From NCBI GenBank assembly GCA_049801375.1, contig JBARKJ010000025.1:1-64000 (forward strand): 64,000 nt of DNA, given 5' to 3'. The notes below the pieces were generated by a model that was not told the DNA's origin, did no database searches, and worked only from the letters and a program-made list of their open reading frames with translations. Made by a program: the position numbers and the translations under genes. The DNA comes from JBARKJ01 sp049801375. GTDB lineage: Bacteria; Nitrospirota; JACRHJ01. Below, piece after piece: positions 51,568 to 60,884 of the stretch (the stretch's first letter is position 1; the number at the start of each line of letters is the position of its first letter).

Positions 51568-53085
51568 TTATTTCTTGCCCGCAGGTTTATCCGGGGGCTG
51601 TCTTTTTGACCGGTGCGGTTCAAGCAGCTCTGGTATCCCGGAGGTCAAGGCCCGGTAGCCTCTGAGGCGGGGGCCTATGATTGCCAGCCCCTCGCCGGTT
51701 ATTTCATATTCGCGGATATCGCGGCTGTGTTTGCCGCCCCGCATCTTGATGACGGTGAGGATAGTCCGAAGCTGGCCGTCGATCTCCACGTAACGAAGCC
51801 GGATAATATCGTCTGTAAGGAACGATATCGAGTAGGAGCTGAAGGGGAACATGTTATCGGATTCCGTCGTCTCGACCGTGCTTAAAATCGTCACCCCGAT
51901 CCCCGTCAATGCGCCCATCATCCGGTAGAGCGATTCCCGGAAGTCCTCCCGGAAACCGGGTGCCAGCGCCATCTCGAAACCGGCCAGCGAATCTATTACC
52001 AGGCGCTTGGCGCCTAATTTATGGACCGCATCGAGTATCTCCTGCATGGTCTCGTCCACCGAGAGGTCGAGCGGTCGCAGGTAGAGGATGTTGAGCTTGC
52101 CATCGTTCTGCGGCGTGTCCAGGTCCAGTCCGAAGCTCTTTGCACGCGCCGCATACTCCTGAGGACGTTCCTCGAATACCGCCGCAATGGCAGTCTCCCC
52201 CTGCCGCAACCCATCGGCTATGAACTGGGTCGCCAGGACCGATTTCCCCGAGCCTGAGGGGCCTGCCACCAGGACGCTGTCCCCTTCGGGGATACCTCCG
52301 CCCATAATTTTGTCCAGTTCGGGAATGCCGATCGAAAGACGCTTCCGGACGGGTTTTTTCTCTTTTCTTCCAATAAGGCCGAGCGTGCGCGGGAAGGCCT
52401 GCAATCCCGCGTCGGTAATGCGGAAGGTATGCAGCCCCGGCACGGAGGACTGCCCGCGCAGTTTCATTATATGGAGCTTGCGCACGACGGAATTCCGCTC
52501 CACGCTCTGGTAGAGCCAGAATAGGCCGTCGGCGACTGTGAACACGGGGTTGTCGCGTATTTCCACATCCGAATACTCACCGAGCAGAAAAGTCGTGGCC
52601 TGCCAGCTGGTCAGGTGCAGGGCCAGCCGCTGGACGAACCCCTGCAGCTCCGTTTCGCTTGCGCCGGCCAGCGCCTTGCGCACCACCGTGCGGAAGGAGT
52701 CCACGACGACGATGCCGGGGCTGGTCGCCTCGACCTCTTTGGTAATCTCGTCTAAGACCGCGCCCAAGTCCTTCTCCAGCACGACATGGCTCAGGTTGAT
52801 GAATCGGATGGATCTGTTTAACTTTTCATGGTCGTAGAACGCATACTGCTGCTGGTACCGCAGCATTTTCAGGGCGGGTTCGCCCAGTACGGTGAAATAG
52901 AGCGCGGGATGCTCCGGCGTCGCGTTGGCGAACACGAACTGATGCGCAAACGTGGTCTTTCCGCATCCCGGTGTGCCCGCGATGATGTTGAAAGAGTATT
53001 CCGGGAGGCCGCCGCCCATGATCTCGTCTAAGCCCGGAACCCCAGTCGGCATCTTGCGGATGCTCACCTTGGTTTGCTTGTTCAT
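51568..53085 (-). CDS. KaiC-like double-domain RecA-fold ATPase
   Basis: This 505-residue protein has two RecA-like (KaiC) domains with Walker A motifs GTPGCGKTT (about 38-46) and GPSGSGKSV (about 270-278), each preceded by a GxPxLDxxMGGGxPE motif. The second has Walker B LVIDSLAG and the first IVVVDSFRT. KaiC autokinases in cyanobacteria keep time; bacterial homologues outside cyanobacteria mostly work as signal-transduction ATPases with histidine kinases. Here the gene is sandwiched between a small membrane protein and a histidine kinase in one operon. The Ser/Thr phospho-site of cyanobacterial KaiC cannot be identified with certainty here. Confidence 0.9.
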   Translation of the reverse strand: MNKQTKVSIRKMPTGVPGLDEIMGGGLPEYSFNIIAGTPGCGKTTFAHQFVFANATPEHPALYFTVLGEPALKMLRYQQQYAFYDHEKLNRSIRFINLSHVVLEKDLGAVLDEITKEVEATSPGIVVVDSFRTVVRKALAGASETELQGFVQRLALHLTSWQATTFLLGEYSDVEIRDNPVFTVADGLFWLYQSVERNSVVRKLHIMKLRGQSSVPGLHTFRITDAGLQAFPRTLGLIGRKEKKPVRKRLSIGIPELDKIMGGGIPEGDSVLVAGPSGSGKSVLATQFIADGLRQGETAIAAVFEERPQEYAARAKSFGLDLDTPQNDGKLNILYLRPLDLSVDETMQEILDAVHKLGAKRLVIDSLAGFEMALAPGFREDFRESLYRMMGALTGIGVTILSTVETTESDNMFPFSSYSISFLTDDIIRLRYVEIDGQLRTILTVIKMRGGKHSRDIREYEITGEGLAIIGPRLRGYRALTSGIPELLEPHRSKRQPPDKPAGKK

Positions 53086-53513
53086 GTCTTCTCCGTTTCA
53101 GAACCAATGCCCTCGAACGGTGCATCCGGCCACACGTCGCGCACCAGTTGTACCGTTAAGGCTAAGCCAATAAAAGTGACAAGCAGTCCGAGTAACTGAG
53201 CCACAAGCACGGCTCCATCCTTTTGAATCTCGTCGATGCCCCGACCCGCCTCGGCGACCTCTAGCACCTCTAAAGACCCATTTCCCTTTACCCGTACCGA
53301 AGCCAGCGAAGGAGCTTCCGGCCTCGCCAGCGCCAGGGCGCGGGAAACGAGGGCTTTGTACCCGGCGACTCCCGCGAGTGTAGACAGGGGCTTGCGCAAC
53401 TGCTCACAGACGCAAACGCAAACCGCAGTCCGAGCCGTAGCCTCGGAGGGTTCCTCGCATCGCCCGTGGGCGACCAGCCAACGGGCTAAATTCTGCATCT
53501 CTAAATTCTGCAT
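53082..53513 (-). CDS. Small membrane protein of the KaiC-like operon
   Basis: This 143-residue protein has an N-terminal helical part (about 1-80), with a run of cysteines (TAVCVCVCEQLRKPL), and one transmembrane helix near the C-terminus (VLVAQLLGLLVTFIGLALTV). The start codon overlaps a near-perfect 12-nt duplication (ATGCAGAATTTAGA). Shine-Dalgarno is weak. Its stop overlaps the KaiC-like start by 4 nt, so the product is probably a membrane partner of that ATPase. No homologue of known function comes to mind. Confidence 0.65.
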   Translation of the reverse strand: MQNLEMQNLARWLVAHGRCEEPSEATARTAVCVCVCEQLRKPLSTLAGVAGYKALVSRALALARPEAPSLASVRVKGNGSLEVLEVAEAGRGIDEIQKDGAVLVAQLLGLLVTFIGLALTVQLVRDVWPDAPFEGIGSETEKT

Positions 53514-53578
53514 ATGGGGTCGTCCATTTAATTAAGATTATAACATAGCTATTGATAATTTCCAGTAGGATGAGGCAT

Positions 53579-53620
53579 CATAATCATAATCATAATCATA
53601 ATCATAATCATAATCATAAC
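53579..53620. repeat. Hexanucleotide tandem repeat (CATAAT)n
   Basis: Six perfect CATAAT units and a partial seventh (CATAAC). It lies in a 191-bp spacer between the KaiC operon and the prophage fibre gene and is not part of an ORF. Such tracts can vary in length by slippage. Confidence 0.85.
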
Positions 53621-53704
53621 AAAAGCCCGCAATAATACACAGTTCATACGGCCTTTTTCAATTTCAAATCTGCTGGATGAAGAAATCAAAATAAAAGGGA
53701 CCGA

Positions 53705-55180
53705 TCACGAGAACTCCCACACGATTATTATCCCCTGGGTGCCACTGCCGCCGGTGTAGGCCGAGCCGGTTGACATTGCCCCTGCTCCGCCAGCGCCGTA
53801 GCCTTTGGCGCTGCCGCCTGCGGCCTGTCCAACGAGACCGTTTCCGCCGCTTCCGAATACCGTTCCCGCGCCCGCTCCGCTGACCGCGAGTGTCCCGGAT
53901 ATCCGCTGCGCCCATTCCCCTTGAGAGCCGCCTCCGTTCACGTCCCCGTTGGTGGAGACCGCCGCCCCTGCGCCTCCGGAGACCAAAGCGGCAGACGTCC
54001 CGTACTGCTCGCCGGGAGCGCCGCCGCCTCCGTTCGCCGTGTAGGTCACACTATTGTAGGTGAACGTCGTGGCTCCGCCGGAACTCCCTACGCCGCCGGT
54101 ATTGGCTCCGCCAGCGCCGCCCGCGCCTATCGCGTACGTGGCCGTACCAGAGAATCCCGTTATCATCTTTCGCAGGTATCCGCCGGAGCCTCCGCCGCCG
54201 CCCGCCGCGGCGCTCGATGTCGCGCCTGATACGCCGCCTCCTCCACCCCCACCTCCGACCATTTCGATGATAATGATTTGCGTCCCCGTAGTAGGCGTGT
54301 AAGTCGTCCCGGAGGTAAGATACTGGACGTTTAAGAGGCTGCCGGAACCCGCACCCGGAGTCGAGTAGTTGCCGGTCCCGTCGAGATATTCGGTGGCTAC
54401 GTTCGGAGCCTTGGGCACGAACCCATGCGCGCTTATAGAGACATTGTTGGTAGTAACGTCCGTCTGAGCAAGGTCGGCCATATTTACGGTTACGTTGGAG
54501 GAGAGCGCATGACCGGCGACAGTCGTGGAAGGCGAAACGAAATCTGTCCCTGCCACCGCGCTCGTCGTGCCGCCTGATCCGTTTCCCTTTAGGATAGAGG
54601 TCCCGGAAGTTGCCGGGTCGTAATCCGTGCCCGCTACCGCCGCGCTTACAGAGCCGCTTCCTACGCCCTTGAGGATGCCCGTTACGGTTATCGCCGCCTG
54701 ATAGTCCGAGCCTACAACCGCGCTTGAGAAACCTCCCGAACCGTTACCCTTTAAAATCGACGAACCGGAAGTTGCCGGGGCATAGTCCGTGCCAGATGTG
54801 GCCGTTGACAGCGTTCCGTTCGACGCGGCTTTTATCAGCCCGGCGCTCCTCGGAATCCCTTGAAGGCCTGTGTAGTTCCTGAGCGGCAGGTTATGGAGAT
54901 TTCCATATGTCAGGTCGAGCATCGTCCAGGGCAAGTTCCCGGTCACGTTCGCGCCGCCTGTCAGGTTTATCTTTGCGTAGTGGCCGTTAATCCCGGTATT
55001 GCCGTCGAAGACGATGTTGTTAAGCGGGTTCAGCCACGCGGCCGGGATAACTCCCGCGTGAGGCGTAAAGTATGTCTTTGTCGCTTCCACGTTGCGCGCC
55101 GAGAAAATAAAAGCAAAGATGCCGCCCATGACGAGTCCTGCCGATACAACCGTCATAAACTTTCCAAAGACTCTTTTCAT
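53705..55180 (-). CDS. Phage tail fibre with glycine-rich tip and signal-like N-terminus
   Basis: This 491-residue protein starts after GGAGGAGG at 55180. The N-terminus (VVSAGLVMGGIFAFIF) is a hydrophobic segment, unusual in a fibre. The middle has repeats of the type SILKGNGSGGxSSAV with GTDYxPATSG spacing, seen in phage fibres. The C-terminal 200 residues are very Gly-rich (VGGGGGGGGVSGA, GGGGGSGG), as in adhesins with polyglycine loops that contact host receptors. It is the distal tail gene of the prophage module and determines host range by analogy. Confidence 0.8.
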   Translation of the reverse strand: MKRVFGKFMTVVSAGLVMGGIFAFIFSARNVEATKTYFTPHAGVIPAAWLNPLNNIVFDGNTGINGHYAKINLTGGANVTGNLPWTMLDLTYGNLHNLPLRNYTGLQGIPRSAGLIKAASNGTLSTATSGTDYAPATSGSSILKGNGSGGFSSAVVGSDYQAAITVTGILKGVGSGSVSAAVAGTDYDPATSGTSILKGNGSGGTTSAVAGTDFVSPSTTVAGHALSSNVTVNMADLAQTDVTTNNVSISAHGFVPKAPNVATEYLDGTGNYSTPGAGSGSLLNVQYLTSGTTYTPTTGTQIIIIEMVGGGGGGGGVSGATSSAAAGGGGGSGGYLRKMITGFSGTATYAIGAGGAGGANTGGVGSSGGATTFTYNSVTYTANGGGGAPGEQYGTSAALVSGGAGAAVSTNGDVNGGGSQGEWAQRISGTLAVSGAGAGTVFGSGGNGLVGQAAGGSAKGYGAGGAGAMSTGSAYTGGSGTQGIIIVWEFS

Positions 55181-55197
55181 AATCCTCCTCCTTGTTG

Positions 55198-57747
55198 CTA
55201 TCCTGGTATTGCTTCGTCCGGAACCGCTTCGTCCGGCACGGCCGTCATGTAATGTCCCGGATATGTAACACCCGTAATCTCTACCCTGTGCGCGCGCTTG
55301 CCCCTCCCGGAGCCGGGGTAATATTTCACGTTCTCGGTCTCGGTCAGAAGCTGGTTGAATTTGAATGCCGGAGCATTATGATTAAGGGCAAGCGGGTCGA
55401 ACCGCTCGACGGCTACCACCTGCGAAAAACCGGTCCAGTCTATGCGTATCCTTCGCGCCTTATACATCATTAGATAGAAGTCCCGCAGGTCGGACACCAT
55501 TGCAGACAGGTAGACGAACTCCATCAACTCCCACTGAGTGTTCCTGCGTATCCCGGCCCACGACACGCTTGTCGGGTCACCGCCCAGGGGGTAATTCGCA
55601 GACTGGTTGCAGATTGAGAGGCAGTTCGAGGCCGAGGGCTCGCCCTTACTCCAATCCGGGTTATACGAGAGCTTCATGTCGTTCACGATCTCGTCCTTCG
55701 TAGTGAGCGAGACCTTCACGCTCCTGAACCCCATCATCGCCGTCCCAACGGACAGCACGCTCGCTGGAGGCGGAAGGGACCGGAAGACGGCTCTGAAAGA
55801 CGTGGCTTCCATCCAAATCCTGGTCCGGCACTGAAAGGCGAGTCGGGCGACCGTTGTCTTGAAGCTGACTTGTTTGGTCAACGCGAAGGCGAAAAGATAA
55901 CCGCCGGATATGGCCGCGGAGCACGCGGATGCCGCCGCCGCGAAACTCACGGAGTCGCAACTTCCCGCAGGCGCGCCGTAGTTCTCGATGAAATGATGCA
56001 GGACGTGCACGGGGTTTTGGATTAGGGCGTTCGGCGTGCCGGTATAAGTGCCGTTTGCGTCGTCTATGTTGCCCTTCACGTCCGCGGTTACCGCCTTGCC
56101 TACCAGATACTCGGATGCGCCGCCGCCCGAGAGCCCCACGCCGGTCGCGTTAGTCGTGGTCTGGCCCGCGTCCACCTCAAGGTACACCTCGCATATATAA
56201 ACAGTGTTATCGCCGTTTGCGCCTGCTATTGGTATATTGAGCGAAACGCTGGAAGGTACGGCGGTCCCGATATAGTATTTAAATAGCTGCGGAGCGCCCG
56301 ACTGGGCGATCGTATTGCCATTGATAGTCGCGTTACCCTGGTAGCCGCCCCCGGCATTGGCCCAGCCGTAAAAGCAGACGTAGACACCCGAGGGAGTGCC
56401 TCCGGCCCATGCCGGAAAATTCCATTGCACATAGCCTGAGGCGGCAGCGTTGGTCTGTTGCACCTCGAAGGCGGTGCTGTTGTTACCGTCATATGAACTG
56501 CCAAGTATTCCTGTCTGGGTAAATCCTCCTGAGCCTGTATTTGTCGAGGCGCTGCTCGGATACCAGTTTGAGGAACCGCCGCCAGCGCCGTGGCTGTGGC
56601 CGCCGTCGTAAAGGCTGAGAGCCGTAGCCTGCTGAATAAAAAACTGCTGCGTGAACATGAGCGTCGTCTTGCCGTTGTCGTTATAATTAATGGTGTAATA
56701 GTACGGCGGCACCTTTATACCGTCGATATACACGTTCGGGACGCCCTGGATACGCCGCCCGGAGACGATGTATTTGATGTCCGTCCGGTACTCGATAAAC
56801 TCCGCGCCGGCGTTCTGCGCGCCAAGCGGCATAACGCCGTTGTAAGTTCGCGTTACGGCGATCGTGTTGACGGACATGTACTGTGCACCAGCTGCCCAGG
56901 CCGAGCCGCCCGTGCCGCCGAGTTGCCAGTATTGGGCGTAGTTAGCGCCTGTCACCGGTTTCGTAGCCGCGCTTGAGACATGCCCGAGGATGCAGGTGTA
57001 TCTGTTGCCGTCCGAGCCTACGACGACCGAGGCCGCTCCTCGGTTGCTCGTGACCCGGAGCCATTCGCCCATGCAGATCGCCGTCCACGGCGCGGCGGGC
57101 GGCTGAAGCACGTTTGGTGCCCACGAGACATCGATATACAATTGCGAGGCGGTGATGGGACTCATCAGCTTGCCGAGGCTGCCGCCGCGTACGCAGGGGC
57201 AGAGGAGATTGGAAATCGTGCCGTAAATTACCGGCTCCAGCTTTCCGATTGCGGCTGGTTCGGCAAACGGCCAGTTTGTCGTGTCGATGGGCGCCGCTTG
57301 CGAGAGGTAATTCTCGTATTTCTCGATCAGGCTGATGAGGTCCAGTTCTATCTTTTCGGGGTCGTAACTCGTCACTTCAAGGACTATCAGACTGTCGATG
57401 AGCAGCTTGTCCGAATCCGCCAGGCCGTCGAACCAGTGATAGACGTCCACCTGTACGCTTAGCGGCTCATACATGGCGAAATATGCCGAGAACGGAGTCG
57501 CGCCGGTATTGCCCAGGGTGAGATTCCAGTCCGTGGTGTCGAAAGTCAGCGGGTCGGGGTTCACCTGTTTATAAATCGGCTGCCAGGACATCACCAGCGG
57601 GAGGTAAGAATTAACGCCGGTGTTCCAGGGGCCATCCGAGACGTAGACGGGTCCGGTCGGAGACGGGAAGTTGAATACCAGCAACGTCCTCGGGCTGTTG
57701 CCCGACTTGTTCATTGCGGCCTGGAATGCGGCAGTAGGCGACTTCAT
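55198..57747 (-). CDS. Large phage tail protein (tip/baseplate hub-like)
   Basis: This is an 849-residue protein. The N-terminal half (about 1-230) resembles the DUF2163/tail hub proteins of long-tailed phages and gene transfer agents (PTAAFQAAMNKSGNSPRTLL, VDVYHWFDGLADSDKLLIDS). A Gly/Ser/Asn-rich region with carbohydrate-binding-like stretches (GGSSNWYPSSASTNTGSGGF) follows in the middle. The C-terminus ends with a repeated TAVPDEAVPDEAIPG that is encoded by a short tandem duplication (GCTTCGTCCGG units near 55210-55235). It follows the upstream tail gene with a one-base overlap. The function is probably tail tip assembly or receptor contact. Confidence 0.7.
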   Translation of the reverse strand: MKSPTAAFQAAMNKSGNSPRTLLVFNFPSPTGPVYVSDGPWNTGVNSYLPLVMSWQPIYKQVNPDPLTFDTTDWNLTLGNTGATPFSAYFAMYEPLSVQVDVYHWFDGLADSDKLLIDSLIVLEVTSYDPEKIELDLISLIEKYENYLSQAAPIDTTNWPFAEPAAIGKLEPVIYGTISNLLCPCVRGGSLGKLMSPITASQLYIDVSWAPNVLQPPAAPWTAICMGEWLRVTSNRGAASVVVGSDGNRYTCILGHVSSAATKPVTGANYAQYWQLGGTGGSAWAAGAQYMSVNTIAVTRTYNGVMPLGAQNAGAEFIEYRTDIKYIVSGRRIQGVPNVYIDGIKVPPYYYTINYNDNGKTTLMFTQQFFIQQATALSLYDGGHSHGAGGGSSNWYPSSASTNTGSGGFTQTGILGSSYDGNNSTAFEVQQTNAAASGYVQWNFPAWAGGTPSGVYVCFYGWANAGGGYQGNATINGNTIAQSGAPQLFKYYIGTAVPSSVSLNIPIAGANGDNTVYICEVYLEVDAGQTTTNATGVGLSGGGASEYLVGKAVTADVKGNIDDANGTYTGTPNALIQNPVHVLHHFIENYGAPAGSCDSVSFAAAASACSAAISGGYLFAFALTKQVSFKTTVARLAFQCRTRIWMEATSFRAVFRSLPPPASVLSVGTAMMGFRSVKVSLTTKDEIVNDMKLSYNPDWSKGEPSASNCLSICNQSANYPLGGDPTSVSWAGIRRNTQWELMEFVYLSAMVSDLRDFYLMMYKARRIRIDWTGFSQVVAVERFDPLALNHNAPAFKFNQLLTETENVKYYPGSGRGKRAHRVEITGVTYPGHYMTAVPDEAVPDEAIPG

Positions 57748-58169
57748 TACTGGTAGTGCTCCTCGACCAGCGTGAAGGTGATGTCCACGTAAAGATAATC
57801 CGGGTCGGTTGGCTTGAAATTCGCATCCTTGAAGCGGACGGTGTGCACGATGCCCGATTCGTCGGTGAAGGTGAACTGGTTAAGCTGCCTGCCTACCCCG
57901 AAGTAAAAGCCTACAAGCGACATCGTGCCAGCCGCCTGGACTTTGTTTACCCAGTCCCATCCGCCGGAGTAATCGGAAAGCGGCAGGTCCTTGAATGCGA
58001 AGGTATGTATGAGGTCGAGTCCGTAGTTTGCGACCTGGTAGGTCCCGGCCTCGGTCAGCTCCGCGACGGAATTGTCCTGCATCTGCGGTATGACGGGACG
58101 GCTTCTGCCGCGAGTGGGAAGCCAGGAAACGAGGCTTAGCGGAGCAATGCTTGAAAAGTTTATGCCCAT
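57747..58169 (-). CDS. Phage tail protein of unknown function
   Basis: This 140-residue, beta-rich protein (DLIHTFAFKDLPLSDYSGGW, VDITFTLVEEHYQ) is coded between the tape measure and the tip gene, with one-base overlaps on both sides. Its position after the tape measure is that of distal tail/adaptor proteins. There are no transmembrane segments and no named homologue. Confidence 0.65.
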   Translation of the reverse strand: MGINFSSIAPLSLVSWLPTRGRSRPVIPQMQDNSVAELTEAGTYQVANYGLDLIHTFAFKDLPLSDYSGGWDWVNKVQAAGTMSLVGFYFGVGRQLNQFTFTDESGIVHTVRFKDANFKPTDPDYLYVDITFTLVEEHYQ

Positions 58170-60559
58170 CAGCCCCTCGCGTATCTCGCAAGCTCGGGGA
58201 TAACCACCTCGCGCACGAAGCGCGTCTGGTCCGTCTGCGCGGTCAGCTCGCCCGGCGCCGCATGGAAGTGCATTTCACCAACCGAGAGGCCGCCTTTTCC
58301 GCCACGGTTCTCCTCAGCCGTCATAACCCTCTCACCCCGGTGCAGGATGGCCCTGTATCCGTCGAATGGGACGTAATCCAGGCCGCCTGCATGGGAGCCG
58401 TCCAAGCCAAAAAACTGCGTCATCGACGCCTGATAAGCGGAGAGGTCCCCTCCCCAATCAGCCGCCGTGCCGAACATATCGGAGGCGGGACTGCCTGCGG
58501 CTGCGAATGAGAACCCGTTCCCCTGCGTCATAGAGGCCGCGGCCTGTGCCGCCTGCTGAATCTTGCCGATGATGTTGTCGAGCTTTCCCGACATCGTGTC
58601 CCAAAGGCCGTTTATTTCGTCCACGTCGGATTTCACATTGACGAGCGGTTCGAGCAGATTATTTATCTTGTCGGGCATGCCGTCCACGTACTGCGAGATT
58701 GACTGCCATGCGGAGGCCATGGCCTTGGTAATGTCTTTTAGATTGCCCGCTGCGGCGGTCTGATTCGTTACGGAGGCGACCCCCGTCGCAGCCCCGCCGC
58801 CGAAATCCGAGACCGGCGGCGTGAAATCCAGGTTATCGGAGCCGGAACTCCAATCGCCAAAGCCGCTGTAAGCGCCGAAGGGCGCGTTGGGGTCCTGCCC
58901 GCCCCCGCCTTTGCCGCCGGCTTTGCCTCCGTGGGAGGCCGACGTATGTTGCAGATAAGCCTTGTTCTGCTGGGCCGTCAACACACCCTCGCCCTGGTGC
59001 AGGATAGCCTTGTAGCCGTCGTAGGGGACATACGGGAGGCCCAGGGCATGGCTTGGAAGGTTATCTTCGGCAAATGCGTCGTTGGCTCCGAACGCCTTTC
59101 CGACGACGTTAAATCCGCGCTGCACCCACTCGTCTATCGTCTTGCCCGCGATCGTGAGTTGCCCCAGGAAGCGCCCAATGTCCCAACCGGCCAACGCCGC
59201 GCCGGTAAGACCGGCGGCTGCGCCAAGCGCCTGGGTGGTAGTAAGCGCAGTCGATAAATCCTGGGTCAAGATATTCAGCACGGCGGACTTTTTAAACGCC
59301 TCCATTGCGGTCGTGGCCAGTGTTACCGCGCCTGCGACGCCGCCTTCTCCCATGCCCCAAATCTTTGCCAAATCTCCGACGATGCCGATAAATTTCAAAA
59401 CGCCGCCGCCTATGACGGTAAGGCCGACCACGGACAGGATACCGGTCGTAAGAAGCTTGTTGTTGGCGATAACGTCGAGGCCCTTCGTAAATTCCATGAA
59501 AACCGGCTCGAATATTTTGCCCAGGTCGATCATGTCCCTGGAAAAGGAATCCTTGAGCCGCTTCTCAGAGGCTTCGCCGGTCTGCTCCCAGTTTTGAAAC
59601 GCCCGCTCAGAGGCCCCGGTATTGTTCTCAAGCACTTTCAGGTTGTTGGCCACGGTCTTGCCGCCATCCGACATCATCGCAAGAAAGCCCAGTATCGCCT
59701 CGCGCCGCTGTATCAGCTTACCGAGCGCGGTCGTATTGCCGTCCGTCGCATCCTGTATCATCTTCAGGACGCCCATAAAGCCTCTGTCCGCGATAGCAGC
59801 GCCCCCCGAGGCGTAACCGTGCTCGCTCAATAAGTCATTCATCTGTTTGGTAGGCTTAATCAAAGCGTTGAGGACGGCCTTGTATTCGTCGGCGGCTATC
59901 GACGTGTCACCAGCGAGTTGCGATATCCGGGCAAGCGACGCGCCCATTTCGTTTTGATTCACGTTCAAGACATGGGATATGGAGGCCACGTCACCTATTA
60001 CCGGAACAAGCTCGGACACCCTGGTTTGGCCGAGACGCTCGATGCCGTAAAGCAGGTCGGCGGCATCGGAAGTATTTTTTATCTGGCCTTCGTAACCGGC
60101 CATCACTTTGGTGAGCGCCAAAATAGACTGCGCCTGCTCCACATGGGAAGCCTCGCCCATTTTGGACGCCGTTGTCAGAACGTCCATCGCCCTCGCGGAA
60201 TCGGTCACGCCCGCGCTTATCACCTGGTAATATCCGCGCATCAGTTCGGTGGGGCTTCCGAGCGACGAACCGAGCGACATAATCTTTTTGTTTATACTGT
60301 CGAGCGAGTCGTCCGTAACCTTCGCCATGTCTGTCAACGCAGACTGGTATTGGTTAAAATCGGAAATGGATTTCCCGAAAAGCGCCGCCCCGCCGAGCGC
60401 GGCCCATTTGCCGCCCAAGGTATCAAAGGATTGAGAAATCTTGCCGAAGGTTGACTCGGACGTTTGGCCGAGCTTCTTTATCTGGCCCTCGAAGCTCTCG
60501 ATGGAGGCCGCGCCGGTAGCGCCGTCCACTTTGATTTTCAGAACGATGTCCTGGGCCAT
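58169..60559 (-). CDS. Phage tape measure protein
   Basis: This 796-residue protein sets tail length. The N-terminal 200 residues have the TP901/phage-tail-tape-measure core (SALTDMAKVTDDSLDSINKK, QAQSILALTKVMAGYEGQI). Two hydrophobic stretches follow (GILSVVGLTVIGGGVLKFIG and ALGAAAGLTGAALAGW). A motif GLxYVPxDGYxAILHxGE occurs twice (about residues 510 and 730). At about 0.15 nm per residue, the tail would be about 120 nm long. It is coded right after the chaperone pair, as in other siphoviruses. Confidence 0.9.
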   Translation of the reverse strand: MAQDIVLKIKVDGATGAASIESFEGQIKKLGQTSESTFGKISQSFDTLGGKWAALGGAALFGKSISDFNQYQSALTDMAKVTDDSLDSINKKIMSLGSSLGSPTELMRGYYQVISAGVTDSARAMDVLTTASKMGEASHVEQAQSILALTKVMAGYEGQIKNTSDAADLLYGIERLGQTRVSELVPVIGDVASISHVLNVNQNEMGASLARISQLAGDTSIAADEYKAVLNALIKPTKQMNDLLSEHGYASGGAAIADRGFMGVLKMIQDATDGNTTALGKLIQRREAILGFLAMMSDGGKTVANNLKVLENNTGASERAFQNWEQTGEASEKRLKDSFSRDMIDLGKIFEPVFMEFTKGLDVIANNKLLTTGILSVVGLTVIGGGVLKFIGIVGDLAKIWGMGEGGVAGAVTLATTAMEAFKKSAVLNILTQDLSTALTTTQALGAAAGLTGAALAGWDIGRFLGQLTIAGKTIDEWVQRGFNVVGKAFGANDAFAEDNLPSHALGLPYVPYDGYKAILHQGEGVLTAQQNKAYLQHTSASHGGKAGGKGGGGQDPNAPFGAYSGFGDWSSGSDNLDFTPPVSDFGGGAATGVASVTNQTAAAGNLKDITKAMASAWQSISQYVDGMPDKINNLLEPLVNVKSDVDEINGLWDTMSGKLDNIIGKIQQAAQAAASMTQGNGFSFAAAGSPASDMFGTAADWGGDLSAYQASMTQFFGLDGSHAGGLDYVPFDGYRAILHRGERVMTAEENRGGKGGLSVGEMHFHAAPGELTAQTDQTRFVREVVIPELARYARG

Positions 60560-60867
60560 TATTTATTCCTTCTCTTCTCCGCGTCTTTTAGAGCTTTTTC
60601 ATACATGATGTCCACCACGCGCATAGCCAAGCGGAAGGTGTCCTCGCCTATCTCCGGGAAGAACCGCTCAAGCGCCCATTCGGACAGGCCGACCGCCTGG
60701 ACGCTCATCAGCGTCTCCGCCACTTCCCACGCCGCCAAGACCTCCGGGAGCGGGCGCGGGTTCTTGCAGGAATCGCAGTCCGGCTCATCGCCCAGCGTCC
60801 TATGGAGCGCCCTGCACTCGTATTCCCCTGGAAAGATGCAGTCCACCCGGCCGGGGACGAAGACCAT
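60559..60867 (-). CDS. Tail assembly chaperone, frameshift-linked second ORF
   Basis: This 102-codon ORF follows the 126-residue ORF by 18 nt in the -1 frame, and its stop touches the tape measure start by one base. It begins MVFVPGRVDCIFPGE, with a Cys pair motif (CDSCKNPRPLPE). As in lambda G/GT, it is most likely expressed mainly as the C-terminal part of a -1 frameshift fusion: after the slippery site, the frame reads LIGFARW then MVFVPG, giving a 235-residue fusion. Its own ATG may not be used. Confidence 0.75.
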   Translation of the reverse strand: MVFVPGRVDCIFPGEYECRALHRTLGDEPDCDSCKNPRPLPEVLAAWEVAETLMSVQAVGLSEWALERFFPEIGEDTFRLAMRVVDIMYEKALKDAEKRRNK

Positions 60868-60884
60868 CCACCGGGCGAACCCGA

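Noticed and set aside
53579..53620. CATAAT repeat as a CRISPR array
   Set aside because: Units are 6 bp, adjacent and without spacers.
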